Under the pieces are notes generated by a model. It made no database searches and was not told where the DNA came from. It was given only the letters and a program-made list of their open reading frames with translations. This document shows positions 42,159-51,447 of a DNA stretch of 64,000 bases, piece after piece. This DNA is from Litoreibacter meonggei (GTDB lineage Bacteria > Pseudomonadota > Alphaproteobacteria > Rhodobacterales > Rhodobacteraceae). The stretch lies in contig NZ_RCCE01000004.1 in NCBI RefSeq assembly GCF_003663885.1, forward strand, positions 310,001 to 374,000, in the 5' to 3' direction. The translations under genes and the position numbers were made by a program. Each line of letters starts with the position of its first letter. Positions within the stretch are counted from its first letter, which is position 1.

Positions 42159-44513
42159 ATGCTTTTCGGATTAGATGGCGTCGAAGTCGGCCTTATCATC
42201 GTTTTTCTCTGCCTCTTTGGTGGCATCCTGTCTGGCTTCCCTGTGGCGTTTGCCATTGGCGGCTCCGCGGTTATTTCCTTCGCGATTATCGCGGCGCTCG
42301 ATACCGGCGGGTTGCTGATCCATCAGGCAATTGACTCAGGGTCGGCTGAATATGCAGCCTTGATCGCCGAAGGCTTGAAGCCCGAAACAATATCGGTTTT
42401 CCGATACCCCGACTTGCCGCGACTGCCCGAGCCTGTGTTCGTACAGGGTTGGGAAACGGCGTTGGACCGCAACGTGTCGTTCATTGTGAACCGCATCAAC
42501 GAGCGGGTGCTGGCCGGTGCCTCGATCGAGACCTTGCTGGCGGTGTTGATGTTCGTGTTGATGGGCATCACGCTGGAACGCTCCAAAATCGCCAATGACC
42601 TGCTGACCACCATGGCTCGCGTGTTCGGCCCGCTGCCCGGCGGTTTGGCCGTATCTGTGGTCCTTGTGGGCGCATTCTTGGCAGCTTCGACGGGTATCGT
42701 CGGTGCCACGGTTGTCACCATGGGCTTGCTATCGCTGCCGACGATGCTGCGCAACGGCTACTCGCCAGAGCTGGCAACCGGCGTCATCGCGGCGTCTGGC
42801 ACGCTGGGCCAGATCATCCCGCCCTCCATCGTGATCGTGCTGCTCGGCACCTTGGCGGGGGATCTCTATTCTGCCGCCCAAGAAGCCCGCGCCCAAGAGG
42901 TCGGCTGTTCCGACGCGCTCACCTATCTGGGCGAACCCGCTGTGGTGTCCGTCGGCACCTTGTTCCAAGCCGCCCTGTTGCCCGGCATTATGCTGGCGCT
43001 GCTCTACGCGCTTTATGCCTTTGGTTACGCGGTGCTGAACCCGTCCAAGGCCCCGGCTGTCGAGTTGGGGGCCGCCAATGGCGAGCCGATCCGCCGCTCC
43101 GAGGCGCTGACATGGTTCCTGTTCGCACCGATCGGGCTGATCGTAGGGCTGATCTTGTTGATGCAGGTCAACGTCATCGGCTCGCAGAACTTTCAGGTGG
43201 ATAGCTTCTCTGATGCCGGTCAATCGTCATCGCTTCGCACCAATGTGTCCGAGCAATGTGCAGGCGCTATGATCGATCTGCACGGCCAAGAGGCGTGGGA
43301 CACCGCGCTCTCCGAACAAGAGACCATCGACGCCGCGGGTGGAGTTGTCCAATCTGTCAAGCTGACCGAGGACGAGTTGGCCGCAGCTATTGACGCCAAA
43401 GTGGCCGCTGCGGCGCCAATCGGCACTGGTATCTCGGTTGGCTTGCTGCTTTTTGCGATGATGTTTGTCGTCGCACGCGGCGTGTCGCCCTCGGCAAGCC
43501 CGATCCCGCTTATCGTCGGGACTGCGGGCATCTTGTTGGCGATGCTGGTGGATACGCTGCTGATTGCCCCGACAACTTCACCGGGGGTCACTTTCCTGCT
43601 GCTACTCATCCCGCTGGCGCTGATCCTCTATGGTGCCAAACACGCGGCAGCCATCCTTGGCAGCAACGATCTGATCCGCGTGGTTTTCCCACCGTTGGTG
43701 CTGATCGTGGCCGTTCTTGGCTCGATCCTTGGCGGCATTACCAACCCGACACCGGCAGCGGCACTTGGGGCAGGCGGGGCAATCATGCTTGCGGCCTACC
43801 GCAAGTTGCAGGATGAGGGTCGCTCTGGTCGCATCGTGATCTGGACCACATTTGCGATCATCATCATGATCCTCGTCGGGGTGAACTTCGATCTGCGCGT
43901 GAATATCGAGCAGGTCAGTTTCGAGAACACGCTAGCCTTCCTTGTGGCGCAAGCCGCCTATCTCTTTGCCATGTTCGGCCTGCTATATGGCTGCTACGTG
44001 CTGTGGAACTACGGCGTTCTTAGCCCGGTAGTGCGCGAAACCGCCAAGGTGACGTCGATGGTGTTTACGATCCTCATCGGGTCGCAATTACTGAACCTCG
44101 TGGTCATCTCCTTCGGCGGGGAGCACTACATCCAGCAGTTCCTGAAGTCCTTCGACAGCGAATTTCAGGTCTTCATTATCGTGATGCTGGTCTTGTTCGT
44201 GCTGGGCTTCGTGCTCGATTTCCTAGAGATCATCTACATCGTGATCCCCATCGTCGGCCCCGTCATTTATGGCGGCACGATGGACCCGAAATGGGTGACG
44301 ATCATGATCGCAGTGAACCTGCAAACCTCGTTCCTGACGCCGCCCTTCGGCTTTGCGCTATTCTACTTGCGCGGCGTTGCCCCGAAAGAGGTCACGACAG
44401 GGCATATCTATCGCGGGATCATCCCATTCGTGCTGATCCAGGTCTTCGCGCTTGGCTTGCTGGCACTGTTCCCGTCGGTGGTCACAATATTGCCGAATCT
44501 GATCGGTAACTAA
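42159..44513 (+). CDS. TRAP transporter large permease DctM, enlarged
   Basis: Transport channel subunit of 784 residues; DctM proteins usually have about 425-440. The N-terminal half shows the family core (GILSGFPVAFAIGGSAVISF, ASTGIVGATVVTMGLLSLPTML, GTLGQIIPPSIVIVLLG). Typical C-terminal elements end the protein (IIYIVIPIVGPVIYGGTMDPKW, NLQTSFLTPPFGFALFYLRGVAP). Between them are extra helices and a soluble loop (about 345-425). Another soluble loop is near 50-125. Two cysteines (in VGCSDAL and EQCAGAM) lie in non-membrane loops. The large size matches the enlarged DctQ. Confidence 0.9.
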   Translation: MLFGLDGVEVGLIIVFLCLFGGILSGFPVAFAIGGSAVISFAIIAALDTGGLLIHQAIDSGSAEYAALIAEGLKPETISVFRYPDLPRLPEPVFVQGWETALDRNVSFIVNRINERVLAGASIETLLAVLMFVLMGITLERSKIANDLLTTMARVFGPLPGGLAVSVVLVGAFLAASTGIVGATVVTMGLLSLPTMLRNGYSPELATGVIAASGTLGQIIPPSIVIVLLGTLAGDLYSAAQEARAQEVGCSDALTYLGEPAVVSVGTLFQAALLPGIMLALLYALYAFGYAVLNPSKAPAVELGAANGEPIRRSEALTWFLFAPIGLIVGLILLMQVNVIGSQNFQVDSFSDAGQSSSLRTNVSEQCAGAMIDLHGQEAWDTALSEQETIDAAGGVVQSVKLTEDELAAAIDAKVAAAAPIGTGISVGLLLFAMMFVVARGVSPSASPIPLIVGTAGILLAMLVDTLLIAPTTSPGVTFLLLLIPLALILYGAKHAAAILGSNDLIRVVFPPLVLIVAVLGSILGGITNPTPAAALGAGGAIMLAAYRKLQDEGRSGRIVIWTTFAIIIMILVGVNFDLRVNIEQVSFENTLAFLVAQAAYLFAMFGLLYGCYVLWNYGVLSPVVRETAKVTSMVFTILIGSQLLNLVVISFGGEHYIQQFLKSFDSEFQVFIIVMLVLFVLGFVLDFLEIIYIVIPIVGPVIYGGTMDPKWVTIMIAVNLQTSFLTPPFGFALFYLRGVAPKEVTTGHIYRGIIPFVLIQVFALGLLALFPSVVTILPNLIGN

Positions 44514-44754
44514 CCTCGGAGGCCTGCCGCGTCCTTGTCCGCGGCAGGTCAAAAAATCGTGTAGAAATGTTTCAGCACATTCCTCAAAAGTGAGGTATTT
44601 CTGTCAACTGGGCGACAACCCGCTGATTTCGCCACCCTATAAGCTTGAACGGTATGGTAACGAGTAATTTGTTTTCCCCGTGTCTTGCTTTTGAATGCGG
44701 TCTAATTGCAATCTAAGCTTTTGATACTATTCCCCAATTAGACGGCACCATATT
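44514..44754 (+). other. Intergenic region dctM / Crp-Fnr regulator
   Basis: Holds a hairpin (44523-44548: CCTGCCGCG / CGCGGCAGG, loop of 8) without a following T-run, probably ending the dctPQM transcript weakly. A small repeat CCTCA-AAAG-TGAGG (44582-44595) could be an operator for the next gene. The last 100 bases are AT-rich and fit a promoter. Confidence 0.5.
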
Positions 44755-45453
44755 TTGAAAAATTCCACTCGATTTCCGCATTTGCTGGACCATAATCTGC
44801 TTCGCGATCTTCCGCGCGAGACCCAATCAGAGTTTCTTGATTCCTGTAAACGTCGCTCTTTCAAACCCACGAACGTCATGCTGCGCCAAGGCGAACTAAC
44901 CGACCGAATGTATATGGTGGCAGAGGGTCGCGTTGAGGTCAGTTATGTCAACGAGACTGGTCACAATTCGATCATCTATCACGCAATGCCCGGTCAAGTG
45001 TTGGGCACGGTTGAAACCCTGTCAGAGCGCCCCTGCGCGGGCACCTGTACCGCACTTTCAGACACGACAGTCCTAATCTGCCGTCGCGCCGATCTGTTTG
45101 ACAAGATGACCTCTCCGATCTTCGTGCGAAACTTTGCCGCCGATTTGCATGATGTTTTGACCCACGACAATCGGTTCAAATCCGTTGATCAGTTTTTTTC
45201 GGCGGAGCAAAAAATCTGCGCTTATCTTGATAAGCTCTCGGATATTGATGACGTATTCAAGGAGAGCCAAGGGTATCTTGCCGATGTTGCGGGGTGCTCT
45301 CGCCAGACAGTTAACAAAGAACTTGGGCGCCTGCGCGATCGGGGCGTTGTCGAAATGTCCAAGTCGGGAATCCGGATCCTTGATTATGATGCGTTGTCCC
45401 AACGCCTATCTGAATTGGGCGAGCATAGTCCGAAGACAACGCCTAGCTCTTGA
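44755..45453 (+). CDS. Crp/Fnr-family transcription regulator
   Basis: 232-residue regulator with an N-terminal cyclic-nucleotide-binding-type beta barrel (about 15-125, VMLRQGELTDRMYMVAEGRVEVSY) and a C-terminal winged HTH (about 160-215, YLADVAGCSRQTVNKELGRLRDRGVVEMSKSGIRILD). No N-terminal cysteine cluster of the Fnr type is present, so it is not an oxygen sensor of that kind; the effector is unknown. The start is TTG at 44755, without a good ribosome site, so the true start could differ. Its 3' end overlaps the convergent VOC gene by 11 bases. Confidence 0.85.
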   Translation: MKNSTRFPHLLDHNLLRDLPRETQSEFLDSCKRRSFKPTNVMLRQGELTDRMYMVAEGRVEVSYVNETGHNSIIYHAMPGQVLGTVETLSERPCAGTCTALSDTTVLICRRADLFDKMTSPIFVRNFAADLHDVLTHDNRFKSVDQFFSAEQKICAYLDKLSDIDDVFKESQGYLADVAGCSRQTVNKELGRLRDRGVVEMSKSGIRILDYDALSQRLSELGEHSPKTTPSS

Positions 45454-45835
45454 GTTGCAACAAATCCCAACGGTTGCCCCAAGGATCACGCCAAACCGCA
45501 ACTTTGCCATAAGGCTCGTCGCGCGGCGCTTCCTCGAACGTCACACCTGCCTCTGTCATTCGGCCAAAATCCGCGTCAAAATCATCGCTGTGTAGAAAGA
45601 ACCCGACGCGCCCGCCGGTCTGATTTCCAATCGCAGCCGCCTGCGTGCCGCCTTTGGCCTCGGCAAGCAATATGCGCGTCTCGGCATCGGGCGAGGGGGC
45701 AATCAAGACCCACCGCTTCCCATCGCCCATGTCGGTATCTTCAATCAGGGAAAAACCAGCGCGATCCACATAGAATGCGATCCCGTCATCATAGCTCGGC
45801 ACCACAATGGTGAAGGCCGAGATATGTCGGCTCAT
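45443..45835 (-). CDS. VOC (glyoxalase) superfamily protein
   Basis: 130-residue protein of the vicinal oxygen chelate fold: start [42 protein letters not shown], middle [19 protein letters not shown] and end [18 protein letters not shown], typical of glyoxalase-I-like proteins. The function is unknown. Its ATG overlaps the bpt stop codon by 4 bases, so it is coupled to bpt. Confidence 0.85.
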   Translation of the reverse strand: MSRHISAFTIVVPSYDDGIAFYVDRAGFSLIEDTDMGDGKRWVLIAPSPDAETRILLAEAKGGTQAAAIGNQTGGRVGFFLHSDDFDADFGRMTEAGVTFEEAPRDEPYGKVAVWRDPWGNRWDLLQLKS

Positions 45836-46659
45836 TCTTTCGGGGCGCGGGTGTCGGGCAGGCTGATGCGCGCAACTTGCTCGGCGATGGGATCAACTGA
45901 CAGCGGGTGTGTGTCCGCATCGTAATCCTCGGCATCGCTCATGTCTTGCCACGCGCCACCGCGGAAAATCTCCAGCGCGCTGAAACCGGCCTTGTAGCCC
46001 ATTTTCGATGACCCCGGCACCCAGTAGCCCAGATACACATAAGGCAGACCCGCCTCTTGGGCGATCCGCACATGGTCCAGAATGATGTAGCTGCCAAGGG
46101 AATTGCGCGCCCAATCTGGGTCGTAGAACGAATAGACCATCGACAACCCGTCATCGAGCACATCCGTCAGGCAGGTCGCGATCAACTCCGGATCGTCACC
46201 GGAGCGATCCCAATATTCGATCACGCGGCTTTTCACCGGTGTTTCTTCGATCATGGCGGCAAACTCGAAGATATCCATATCCGCCATGCCACCTTCGGCA
46301 TGACGCGAATCCAGATAGCGGCGGAACAGCTCGTATTGCTCTTCAGTGGCCCAAGGTGAGGTCGCTTCGCGCTCCAACATCTTGTTGCGCTTCAGGCATC
46401 GACGCTGGCTCCGGCTCGGCTCGAAATCGACCACGCGGATACGGGCGGACAAACAGGCCGAGCAATCGGCGCAAGACGGGCGATACAAGACGTTCTGAGA
46501 TCGCCGAAAGCCCTGCTTGCTCAGGGTGTTATTCAACGTGTTCGCGTGCTCGCCCTGCAACGCCGTGAACAGTTTACGTTCGCGGCGCTTGTCCAGATAC
46601 GGGCAGGCCTGTGGGGCCGTCACGTAGAACTGGGGGGCAATGGGCAGTGTGTGGCGCAT
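45832..46659 (-). CDS. bpt: Aspartate/glutamate leucyltransferase (N-end rule)
   Basis: Aminoacyl-tRNA-protein transferase of the Ate1-like Bpt group; it attaches leucine to N-terminal Asp or Glu and so marks proteins for ClpAP degradation. It has 275 residues from ATG at 46659; the frame opens upstream to 46743 without homology. The N-terminal segment [17 protein letters not shown], the [14 protein letters not shown] cysteine pair region, [10 protein letters not shown], and the C-terminal [20 protein letters not shown] are family hallmarks. A VOC gene is coupled downstream. Confidence 0.92.
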   Translation of the reverse strand: MRHTLPIAPQFYVTAPQACPYLDKRRERKLFTALQGEHANTLNNTLSKQGFRRSQNVLYRPSCADCSACLSARIRVVDFEPSRSQRRCLKRNKMLEREATSPWATEEQYELFRRYLDSRHAEGGMADMDIFEFAAMIEETPVKSRVIEYWDRSGDDPELIATCLTDVLDDGLSMVYSFYDPDWARNSLGSYIILDHVRIAQEAGLPYVYLGYWVPGSSKMGYKAGFSALEIFRGGAWQDMSDAEDYDADTHPLSVDPIAEQVARISLPDTRAPKE

Positions 46660-46782
46660 GGGGCCTCGGGCATGTGCAATTCCAGAAGAGCCTAGCAACG
46701 CCCCTCGCGAGTCACAAATGCTTTTTGGGAATGGTCCCCGCACAGCTTGGAAAACGTTGTAACCGTGCAGGGATTAGAGGGC

Positions 46783-47244
46783 TTAGTAGCGGCTTGGTTT
46801 GTTGATTGCGACCACTCCGGTGAACATATCATGCAGGCCTTGGCCACGTTCGGTCATAAGCATCAGGAAGACGGATGCGATCTGCGGAATGAAGAAGGCG
46901 CTGGCGATCATGAAGGCGATGGTGTGCAAAGCCGCCGCAGACCCGTCCAGCCGCTGGCCATCATGGGCGCGCAGCTCGACATTGAACAGCTGCATGCCCG
47001 GCGTCGCGGAATATGCGCGGATAGATCCGATCCGATAGATCAGGGAGACGACCAAAAACACCAGCGGGAACACGAACCACAGCAAGAACAGCGGGATGCT
47101 CGCGACGATTGCAGCGATCGTGCCTATCAATACCGTATCCACAACCCACGCCAAAAGCCGTTTGACGCCCACGCCTTCATAAAAGGCGGGCTGGGTCGCG
47201 GGGTTTGGCAATGCGTCGTAGGTGTCATTCATGGTGAAAGACAT
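46783..47244 (-). CDS. RDD-family membrane protein
   Basis: 153-residue inner-membrane protein with the RDD domain: GVKRLLAWVVDTVLIGTIAAIV (Arg and Asp in helix 1), a second helix at about 50-70, GMQLFNVELRAHDG, and a third hydrophobic segment at about 105-127. The role is unknown; RDD proteins have been linked to ion exchange or envelope stress. It lies between the DUF2852 gene and bpt, on the same strand. Confidence 0.87.
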   Translation of the reverse strand: MSFTMNDTYDALPNPATQPAFYEGVGVKRLLAWVVDTVLIGTIAAIVASIPLFLLWFVFPLVFLVVSLIYRIGSIRAYSATPGMQLFNVELRAHDGQRLDGSAAALHTIAFMIASAFFIPQIASVFLMLMTERGQGLHDMFTGVVAINKPSRY

Positions 47245-47307
47245 GGGGGTGCGTCTCCGGATTTAAAAGGGGGTGCCGCGCCCCGAATTGGGGCGCAGCG
47301 GGTTGGT

Positions 47308-47721
47308 TTAAGCGTCTTCGCTGGATTTGGCGGCGTCTGCGCGCTCATCCATGAAGGCGTCGAATTCGGACTTGTCCTTGGCTTCACGCAGGCGCTCCAA
47401 GAAGGTCTCGAACGCGTGCTGCTCGTCTTCAAGGCGTTTCAGCATGTCTGCTTTGTAGGAATCGAACGCTGTGTTGCCGGAGGTTTTGAACCCGTGGTTA
47501 GAACGGTGCGCCATGGCGCGGCTGCGGCAGGAAGAGTTGAACATGCGTTTGCTCCAGATCATATATGCGAGGATTGCGAGGCCGACGGGCCACACGAAGA
47601 TAAAGCCGAAGACCATGGCTGCGATCCATGCGCCCTTACCGCGCTCGTCCAGCCAGGCTTCAGCCCGGGCGAACCAGCCCATGCGGGGCATCGTGTGGGT
47701 GGCTGTTGGGGTAGGGGTCAT
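47308..47721 (-). CDS. DUF2852 family membrane protein
   Basis: 137-residue protein with one clear helix (about 31-55, GAWIAAMVFGFIFVWPVGLAILAYMIW), then a polar, charged tail with a coiled-coil-like stretch (KADMLKRLEDEQHAFETFLERLREAKDKSEFDAFMDER). The conserved run SSGNxAFDxY-type (TSGNTAFDSYKADMLKRLE) is typical of DUF2852 proteins of alphaproteobacteria. The ATG follows AAAGGAG. Function unknown. Confidence 0.87.
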   Translation of the reverse strand: MTPTPTATHTMPRMGWFARAEAWLDERGKGAWIAAMVFGFIFVWPVGLAILAYMIWSKRMFNSSCRSRAMAHRSNHGFKTSGNTAFDSYKADMLKRLEDEQHAFETFLERLREAKDKSEFDAFMDERADAAKSSEDA

Positions 47722-47808
47722 CTGTCGCTCCTTTATGTGAATGTTATTTACATTTACATATTTGGGTATTGCTGACGCGCTTTCAAGTATTTTCGGTGGA
47801 AAAACACG

Positions 47809-47833
47809 AAAAAGGGCGCAGTTTCCCGCGCCC
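47809..47833 (-). terminator. Intrinsic terminator of amt
   Basis: On the minus strand GGGCGC (47833-47828) and GCGCCC (47819-47814) form a 6-base stem with an 8-base loop. They are followed by TTTTTCG, 28 bases after the amt stop codon. Confidence 0.8.
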
Positions 47834-47860
47834 TCATTGAATTTGTTCAGATATTTCGGC

Positions 47861-49042
47861 TTAGGAGGTCAGCTCGTAAGCCCGTTCCCCATGCGACGCG
47901 AGGTCCAAACCGGTGATTTCATCCTCTTCCGACACGCGGATCGGCAGGATCATCCTGACCAGAACCACCAATCCGGCGGTCACAACAGCCGTCCAGATGC
48001 CAACCACCAGCAGCCCGCCCAGTTGCGCAGTCCAGCTTGCGTGACCAAACACCGCCAACATAATGATGCCGAAGATACCGCCCACACCATGCACTGCGAA
48101 AACGTCCAGCGTATCGTCGATTTTGAGGAGGTTCTTCACCACGCCACACAGCTCTTGGCACATGATGCCCGCGATACCGCCAATCAGCATGGCCTCCATC
48201 GGCCCGACCGAGCCGGAGGCAGGCGTGATCGACGCCAAGCCCGCGATGGTGCCTGTGACCATGCCCACCAGCGACGCTTTGCCAAAGCGAACCCGCTCCC
48301 AAGCGGCCCACGTAATAGACGCCATCGCCGCCGAGATATGCGTGACAGTGATCGCCATCGCAGCACCACCATTCGCTGCAAGTTGCGAGCCGCCGTTGAA
48401 GCCGAACCAGCCGACCCACAACATCGCCGCCCCGATCATCACCATGCCGGGATTATGCGGCGGGGTGGTCGCCTTGCGGCGCGGCCCAAGGAAGACTGCA
48501 AGGATCAACGCTGCGATGCCCGCTGTCTGGTGCACCACGATGCCGCCCGCAAAATCGTTGACGCCGTCTTCAAACAACGACCATTCCGCGCCCGCTAGCA
48601 AGCCGCCGCCCCAGATCCAATGCGCCACGGGTGCGTAGCAGATCAGCATCCACAGCGACGAGAACACCATGATAAAGGCATAGCTGATGCGCTCCACATA
48701 GGCGCCGACGATCAGGGCAGGGGTGATGATGGCGAAGGTCATCTGGAAGGCAAAGAACAGCACTTCGGGGATCGTCCCCGACAGGCTGTCCGCCGTGACA
48801 CCGTTCAGGAACGCCTTGTCCAACCCGCCCCAAAACGCGTTACCCTCGCCGAACGCGATGGAATATCCTGCGACGAGCCACAGGATGCTCATCACGCAGG
48901 CGATGGAGAAGCACTGCATAAAGACGCTGAGCACGTTCCGCGCCCGTACCAGCCCGCCATAAAACAAGGCCAGCCCCGGCAGGGTCATAAACAGCACCAA
49001 AGCCGTTGCGACGAGTATCCAGGCGGTGTCCGCTCCGTTCAT
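47861..49042 (-). CDS. amt: Ammonium transporter
   Basis: Amt/Rh-family inner-membrane channel for ammonium. It has 393 residues from ATG at 49042 (AAGGA upstream). About 11 helices are present, with the family segments TAWILVATALVLFMTLPGLALFYGGLVRARNVLSV, HWIWGGG, FAGGIVVHQTAGIAALILAVFLGPR (pore His) and VFAVHGVGGIFGIIMLAVF (second pore His). No glnK gene is next to it, unlike the usual glnK-amtB pair. In related bacteria NtrBC controls amt; those regulators lie only a few kb away in this window. Confidence 0.92.
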   Translation of the reverse strand: MNGADTAWILVATALVLFMTLPGLALFYGGLVRARNVLSVFMQCFSIACVMSILWLVAGYSIAFGEGNAFWGGLDKAFLNGVTADSLSGTIPEVLFFAFQMTFAIITPALIVGAYVERISYAFIMVFSSLWMLICYAPVAHWIWGGGLLAGAEWSLFEDGVNDFAGGIVVHQTAGIAALILAVFLGPRRKATTPPHNPGMVMIGAAMLWVGWFGFNGGSQLAANGGAAMAITVTHISAAMASITWAAWERVRFGKASLVGMVTGTIAGLASITPASGSVGPMEAMLIGGIAGIMCQELCGVVKNLLKIDDTLDVFAVHGVGGIFGIIMLAVFGHASWTAQLGGLLVVGIWTAVVTAGLVVLVRMILPIRVSEEDEITGLDLASHGERAYELTS

Positions 49043-49184
49043 GGGGTCATTCCTTTGTTGTCCTGACCAGACGAGAAACGGGCAGCGGAGCGGAGGAAAG
49101 AGGCAACCTGCCCAAAACATGGGCGATTGCGTCAGTGCTGAAATTTTAGGCTAAAACAACGGGGCCTGCTGCGATAGCGGGCAG

Positions 49185-49652
49185 TTAGGAAAGCGCGGAG
49201 TGCAACAATTTCAGCGCATGGGAAACGGTGGCTTGCCGGACTTCGCTGCGCCCGAGCGCGCCAAATTGCACGGTTTCAGTCACAACACCGCGCGCCGTTG
49301 CCACGCCAAAGCAGACCATGCCTTCCGGTTTGACCTCCGACCCACCCGGCCCGGCGATCCCTGTCACGGACACCGCCAGTTCCACGCCGGACGCCCGCAA
49401 CGCGCCGAGCACCATTTCCCGCGCGACTTGTTCGGATACTGCGCCATGTGCTTCAAGCGAGGTTTCGGTCACGCCCAGCATCTTTTGCTTGGCCGCGTTG
49501 GAATAGGTCACAAACCCGCACTCCACCACGTCCGATGATCCTGCAATTTCGGTCAACGCCCCCGCGATCAGCCCGCCCGTGCAGCTCTCCGCTGTGGCGA
49601 TGCGCCAGCCCTTGGCACGCGCCGCCTGCAATACTTGCGCCGCGTCAGCCAT
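49185..49652 (-). CDS. CinA-family nicotinamide-nucleotide amidohydrolase
   Basis: Single-domain CinA (PncC-type) enzyme that deamidates NMN in NAD recycling. It has 155 residues from ATG at 49652. Motifs are RIATAESCTGGLIAGALTEIAGSS, VECGFVTYSNAAKQKMLGV, GAVSEQVAREM and VSVTGIAGPGG. This is the C-terminal (amidase) domain alone; the N-terminal CinA domain is absent, as is common in this group. It overlaps pgpA by 8 bases, last in ispDF-pgpA-cinA. Confidence 0.9.
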   Translation of the reverse strand: MADAAQVLQAARAKGWRIATAESCTGGLIAGALTEIAGSSDVVECGFVTYSNAAKQKMLGVTETSLEAHGAVSEQVAREMVLGALRASGVELAVSVTGIAGPGGSEVKPEGMVCFGVATARGVVTETVQFGALGRSEVRQATVSHALKLLHSALS

Positions 49653-50133
49653 GGGCCAGCCACGCGCCAATCGCCACGACGATGGCCGCCAGAACGCCCG
49701 CAATCACGTCGTCCAGCATCACGCCCAGCGGCCCTTCCTTGCGATCCGCCCAGCCGACAGGGCCGGGTTTCCAGATGTCGAACAGCCGGAACGCGATGAA
49801 GGCCGTCACGACGCCGGGCCACAGGGTCCAGAACGACGCGCCGGAATGGCTCAGACCGACGGCCACGGGTAAAAGCGCGATCCATTGCCCCACGACCTCG
49901 TCGATCACGATCTCTGACGGGTCATGGTCATCCTTGCCCTTGGTCTCCATCGCGGTCACATACCAGCCCAACACGAACATAATCACCGTCAGCGACGCCA
50001 AAGCCGTGTAGCCGCGCCACTCTATAATGCCCCACGCCGCGATCACCGCTGCAGCCGAGCCCCACGTACCCGGCGCAGGGCGCAACAGGCCCACATAGAA
50101 GAACGTCGCCCAGAATTTCGAGACCGAGAACAT
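49645..50133 (-). CDS. pgpA: Phosphatidylglycerophosphatase A
   Basis: Inner-membrane lipid phosphatase that makes phosphatidylglycerol from its phosphate. It has 162 residues with about four helices. The PgpA landmarks are GLLRPAPGTWGSAAAV (about 15-30), PSEIVIDEVVGQWIAL (about 73-88; conserved Asp and Glu), FRLFDIWKPGPVGWAD (about 116-131), and LDDVIAGVLAAI. It is in the ispDF-pgpA-cinA minus-strand operon, with 4 bases between ispDF and pgpA. Confidence 0.94.
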   Translation of the reverse strand: MFSVSKFWATFFYVGLLRPAPGTWGSAAAVIAAWGIIEWRGYTALASLTVIMFVLGWYVTAMETKGKDDHDPSEIVIDEVVGQWIALLPVAVGLSHSGASFWTLWPGVVTAFIAFRLFDIWKPGPVGWADRKEGPLGVMLDDVIAGVLAAIVVAIGAWLAHG

Positions 50134-50137
50134 CGCG

Positions 50138-51277
50138 TTACCCCTTCACCAGCGTGGCGGTTGCCACGCAGGCAATCCCCTCGCGTCGACCCGTAAAGCC
50201 CAATTGCTCGGATGTGGTGGCTTTGACGCTCACTCGATCCAAGGAAATATCCAACAATTCCGATACGTTCTGCCGCATCGTTAAAGCATGTGGCCCGACC
50301 TTCGGCTCTTCACAAATCAAAGTGCAATCCACGTTGGAGATCGCAAACCCCATCTCAGCAGCCAAATCCCGCGCGTGTTCCAGAAACACATGGCTGGCCA
50401 TGCCTTTCCATTGCGGATCGCTTGGCGGGAAATGCTGGCCAATGTCGCCCTGTGCCAAGGCGCCGTAAATCGCGTCCGTAATCGTGTGCAGCCCCACATC
50501 GGCATCCGAGTGGCCCTGCAACCCGCGCCCATGCGGTACCTTGATCCCGCAAAGCACCACATGATCGCCATCTCCGAAGCGATGCACATCAAACCCGTTG
50601 CCAACCCGTATATCCACGGTGTTCTCCAAATATTGCTCGGCCCGCGTGAAATCCTCGGGCGTGGTGATTTTAAGGTTCCGCTCGCTGCCGGCCACAATGA
50701 CCACATCCATGCCTGCCGCGCGGGCGATTTCAACGTCGTCAGCAGCCCCGCCGACATGCGCACGGTGCGCGGACAGAATATCCGCCAAATGGAACCCTTG
50801 CGGGGTCTGCGCGCGGTATAAATCGGTGCGGTCCTGCGTGCCGGACACCTTGCCGCCATCACCGCGCCACAGCGCATCCGTCACCGCCAAGGCAGGGGCC
50901 GCACCTTGCGCCTCGCCCAACGCAGCCAGCACGCCGTCAATGACATCAGCGCTCACCAAAGGCCGCGCGCCGTCATGGATCAACACCAGATCAAAGCGAC
51001 CCTCGACTGCCTGCAACCCGTTCAGGACCGAGGCGTCACGGGTATCCCCACCAACGACCATGCTAACCCCGTCCGGTATCCAGTCCGCAGGCGCGTCGTC
51101 GGAGACCACCAAGACGATTTCGTCCACAGAGGGGTGCCCAGCAAAGGCCGCGCAGGTCCAGTCGATCACGCGGCGACGCCCAAGCGGTTGCCATTGCTTG
51201 GCAATCTCGCCACCCGCACGGGTGCCACGACCTGCCGCAACGATCACGGCGGCCACTGAGGGGCGGTTCAATTTCAT
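50138..51277 (-). CDS. ispDF: Bifunctional IspD/IspF of the MEP isoprenoid pathway
   Basis: Fusion of 2-C-methyl-D-erythritol 4-phosphate cytidylyltransferase (about residues 1-220) and MECDP synthase (about 221-379). IspD motifs: [31 protein letters not shown] and [12 protein letters not shown]. IspF motifs: [12 protein letters not shown] (metal-binding DxH), [29 protein letters not shown] and [16 protein letters not shown]. The fused form is usual in alphaproteobacteria. The length of 379 is as expected. It is divergent from dusB. Confidence 0.96.
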   Translation of the reverse strand: MKLNRPSVAAVIVAAGRGTRAGGEIAKQWQPLGRRRVIDWTCAAFAGHPSVDEIVLVVSDDAPADWIPDGVSMVVGGDTRDASVLNGLQAVEGRFDLVLIHDGARPLVSADVIDGVLAALGEAQGAAPALAVTDALWRGDGGKVSGTQDRTDLYRAQTPQGFHLADILSAHRAHVGGAADDVEIARAAGMDVVIVAGSERNLKITTPEDFTRAEQYLENTVDIRVGNGFDVHRFGDGDHVVLCGIKVPHGRGLQGHSDADVGLHTITDAIYGALAQGDIGQHFPPSDPQWKGMASHVFLEHARDLAAEMGFAISNVDCTLICEEPKVGPHALTMRQNVSELLDISLDRVSVKATTSEQLGFTGRREGIACVATATLVKG

Positions 51278-51447
51278 GGATTTTGTCTATGATGTGCGCG
51301 TCCAGAGAACAATGCCCACGTAGTGGGTGCCTAATTTTTGGGCATTTGCAACTAAAGCGCCGCGTCCTGGTGGTTTCCCTTGCGCATAACGTTGCCAGCC
51401 CTGTTCTAAGCGGGTAGCCAAGTGATAACTGCACAAGGATTAATCGT
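51278..51447. promoter_or_regulatory. Divergent promoter region ispDF / dusB-ntrBC
   Basis: A 170-base gap. It contains a CCCAC-GTA-GTGGG palindrome (51312-51324) within a larger AATGCCCA...TGGGCATT repeat (about 51309-51344), which could be an operator for the nitrogen cluster. The AAGGAT ribosome site of dusB is at the 3' end. Confidence 0.45.
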
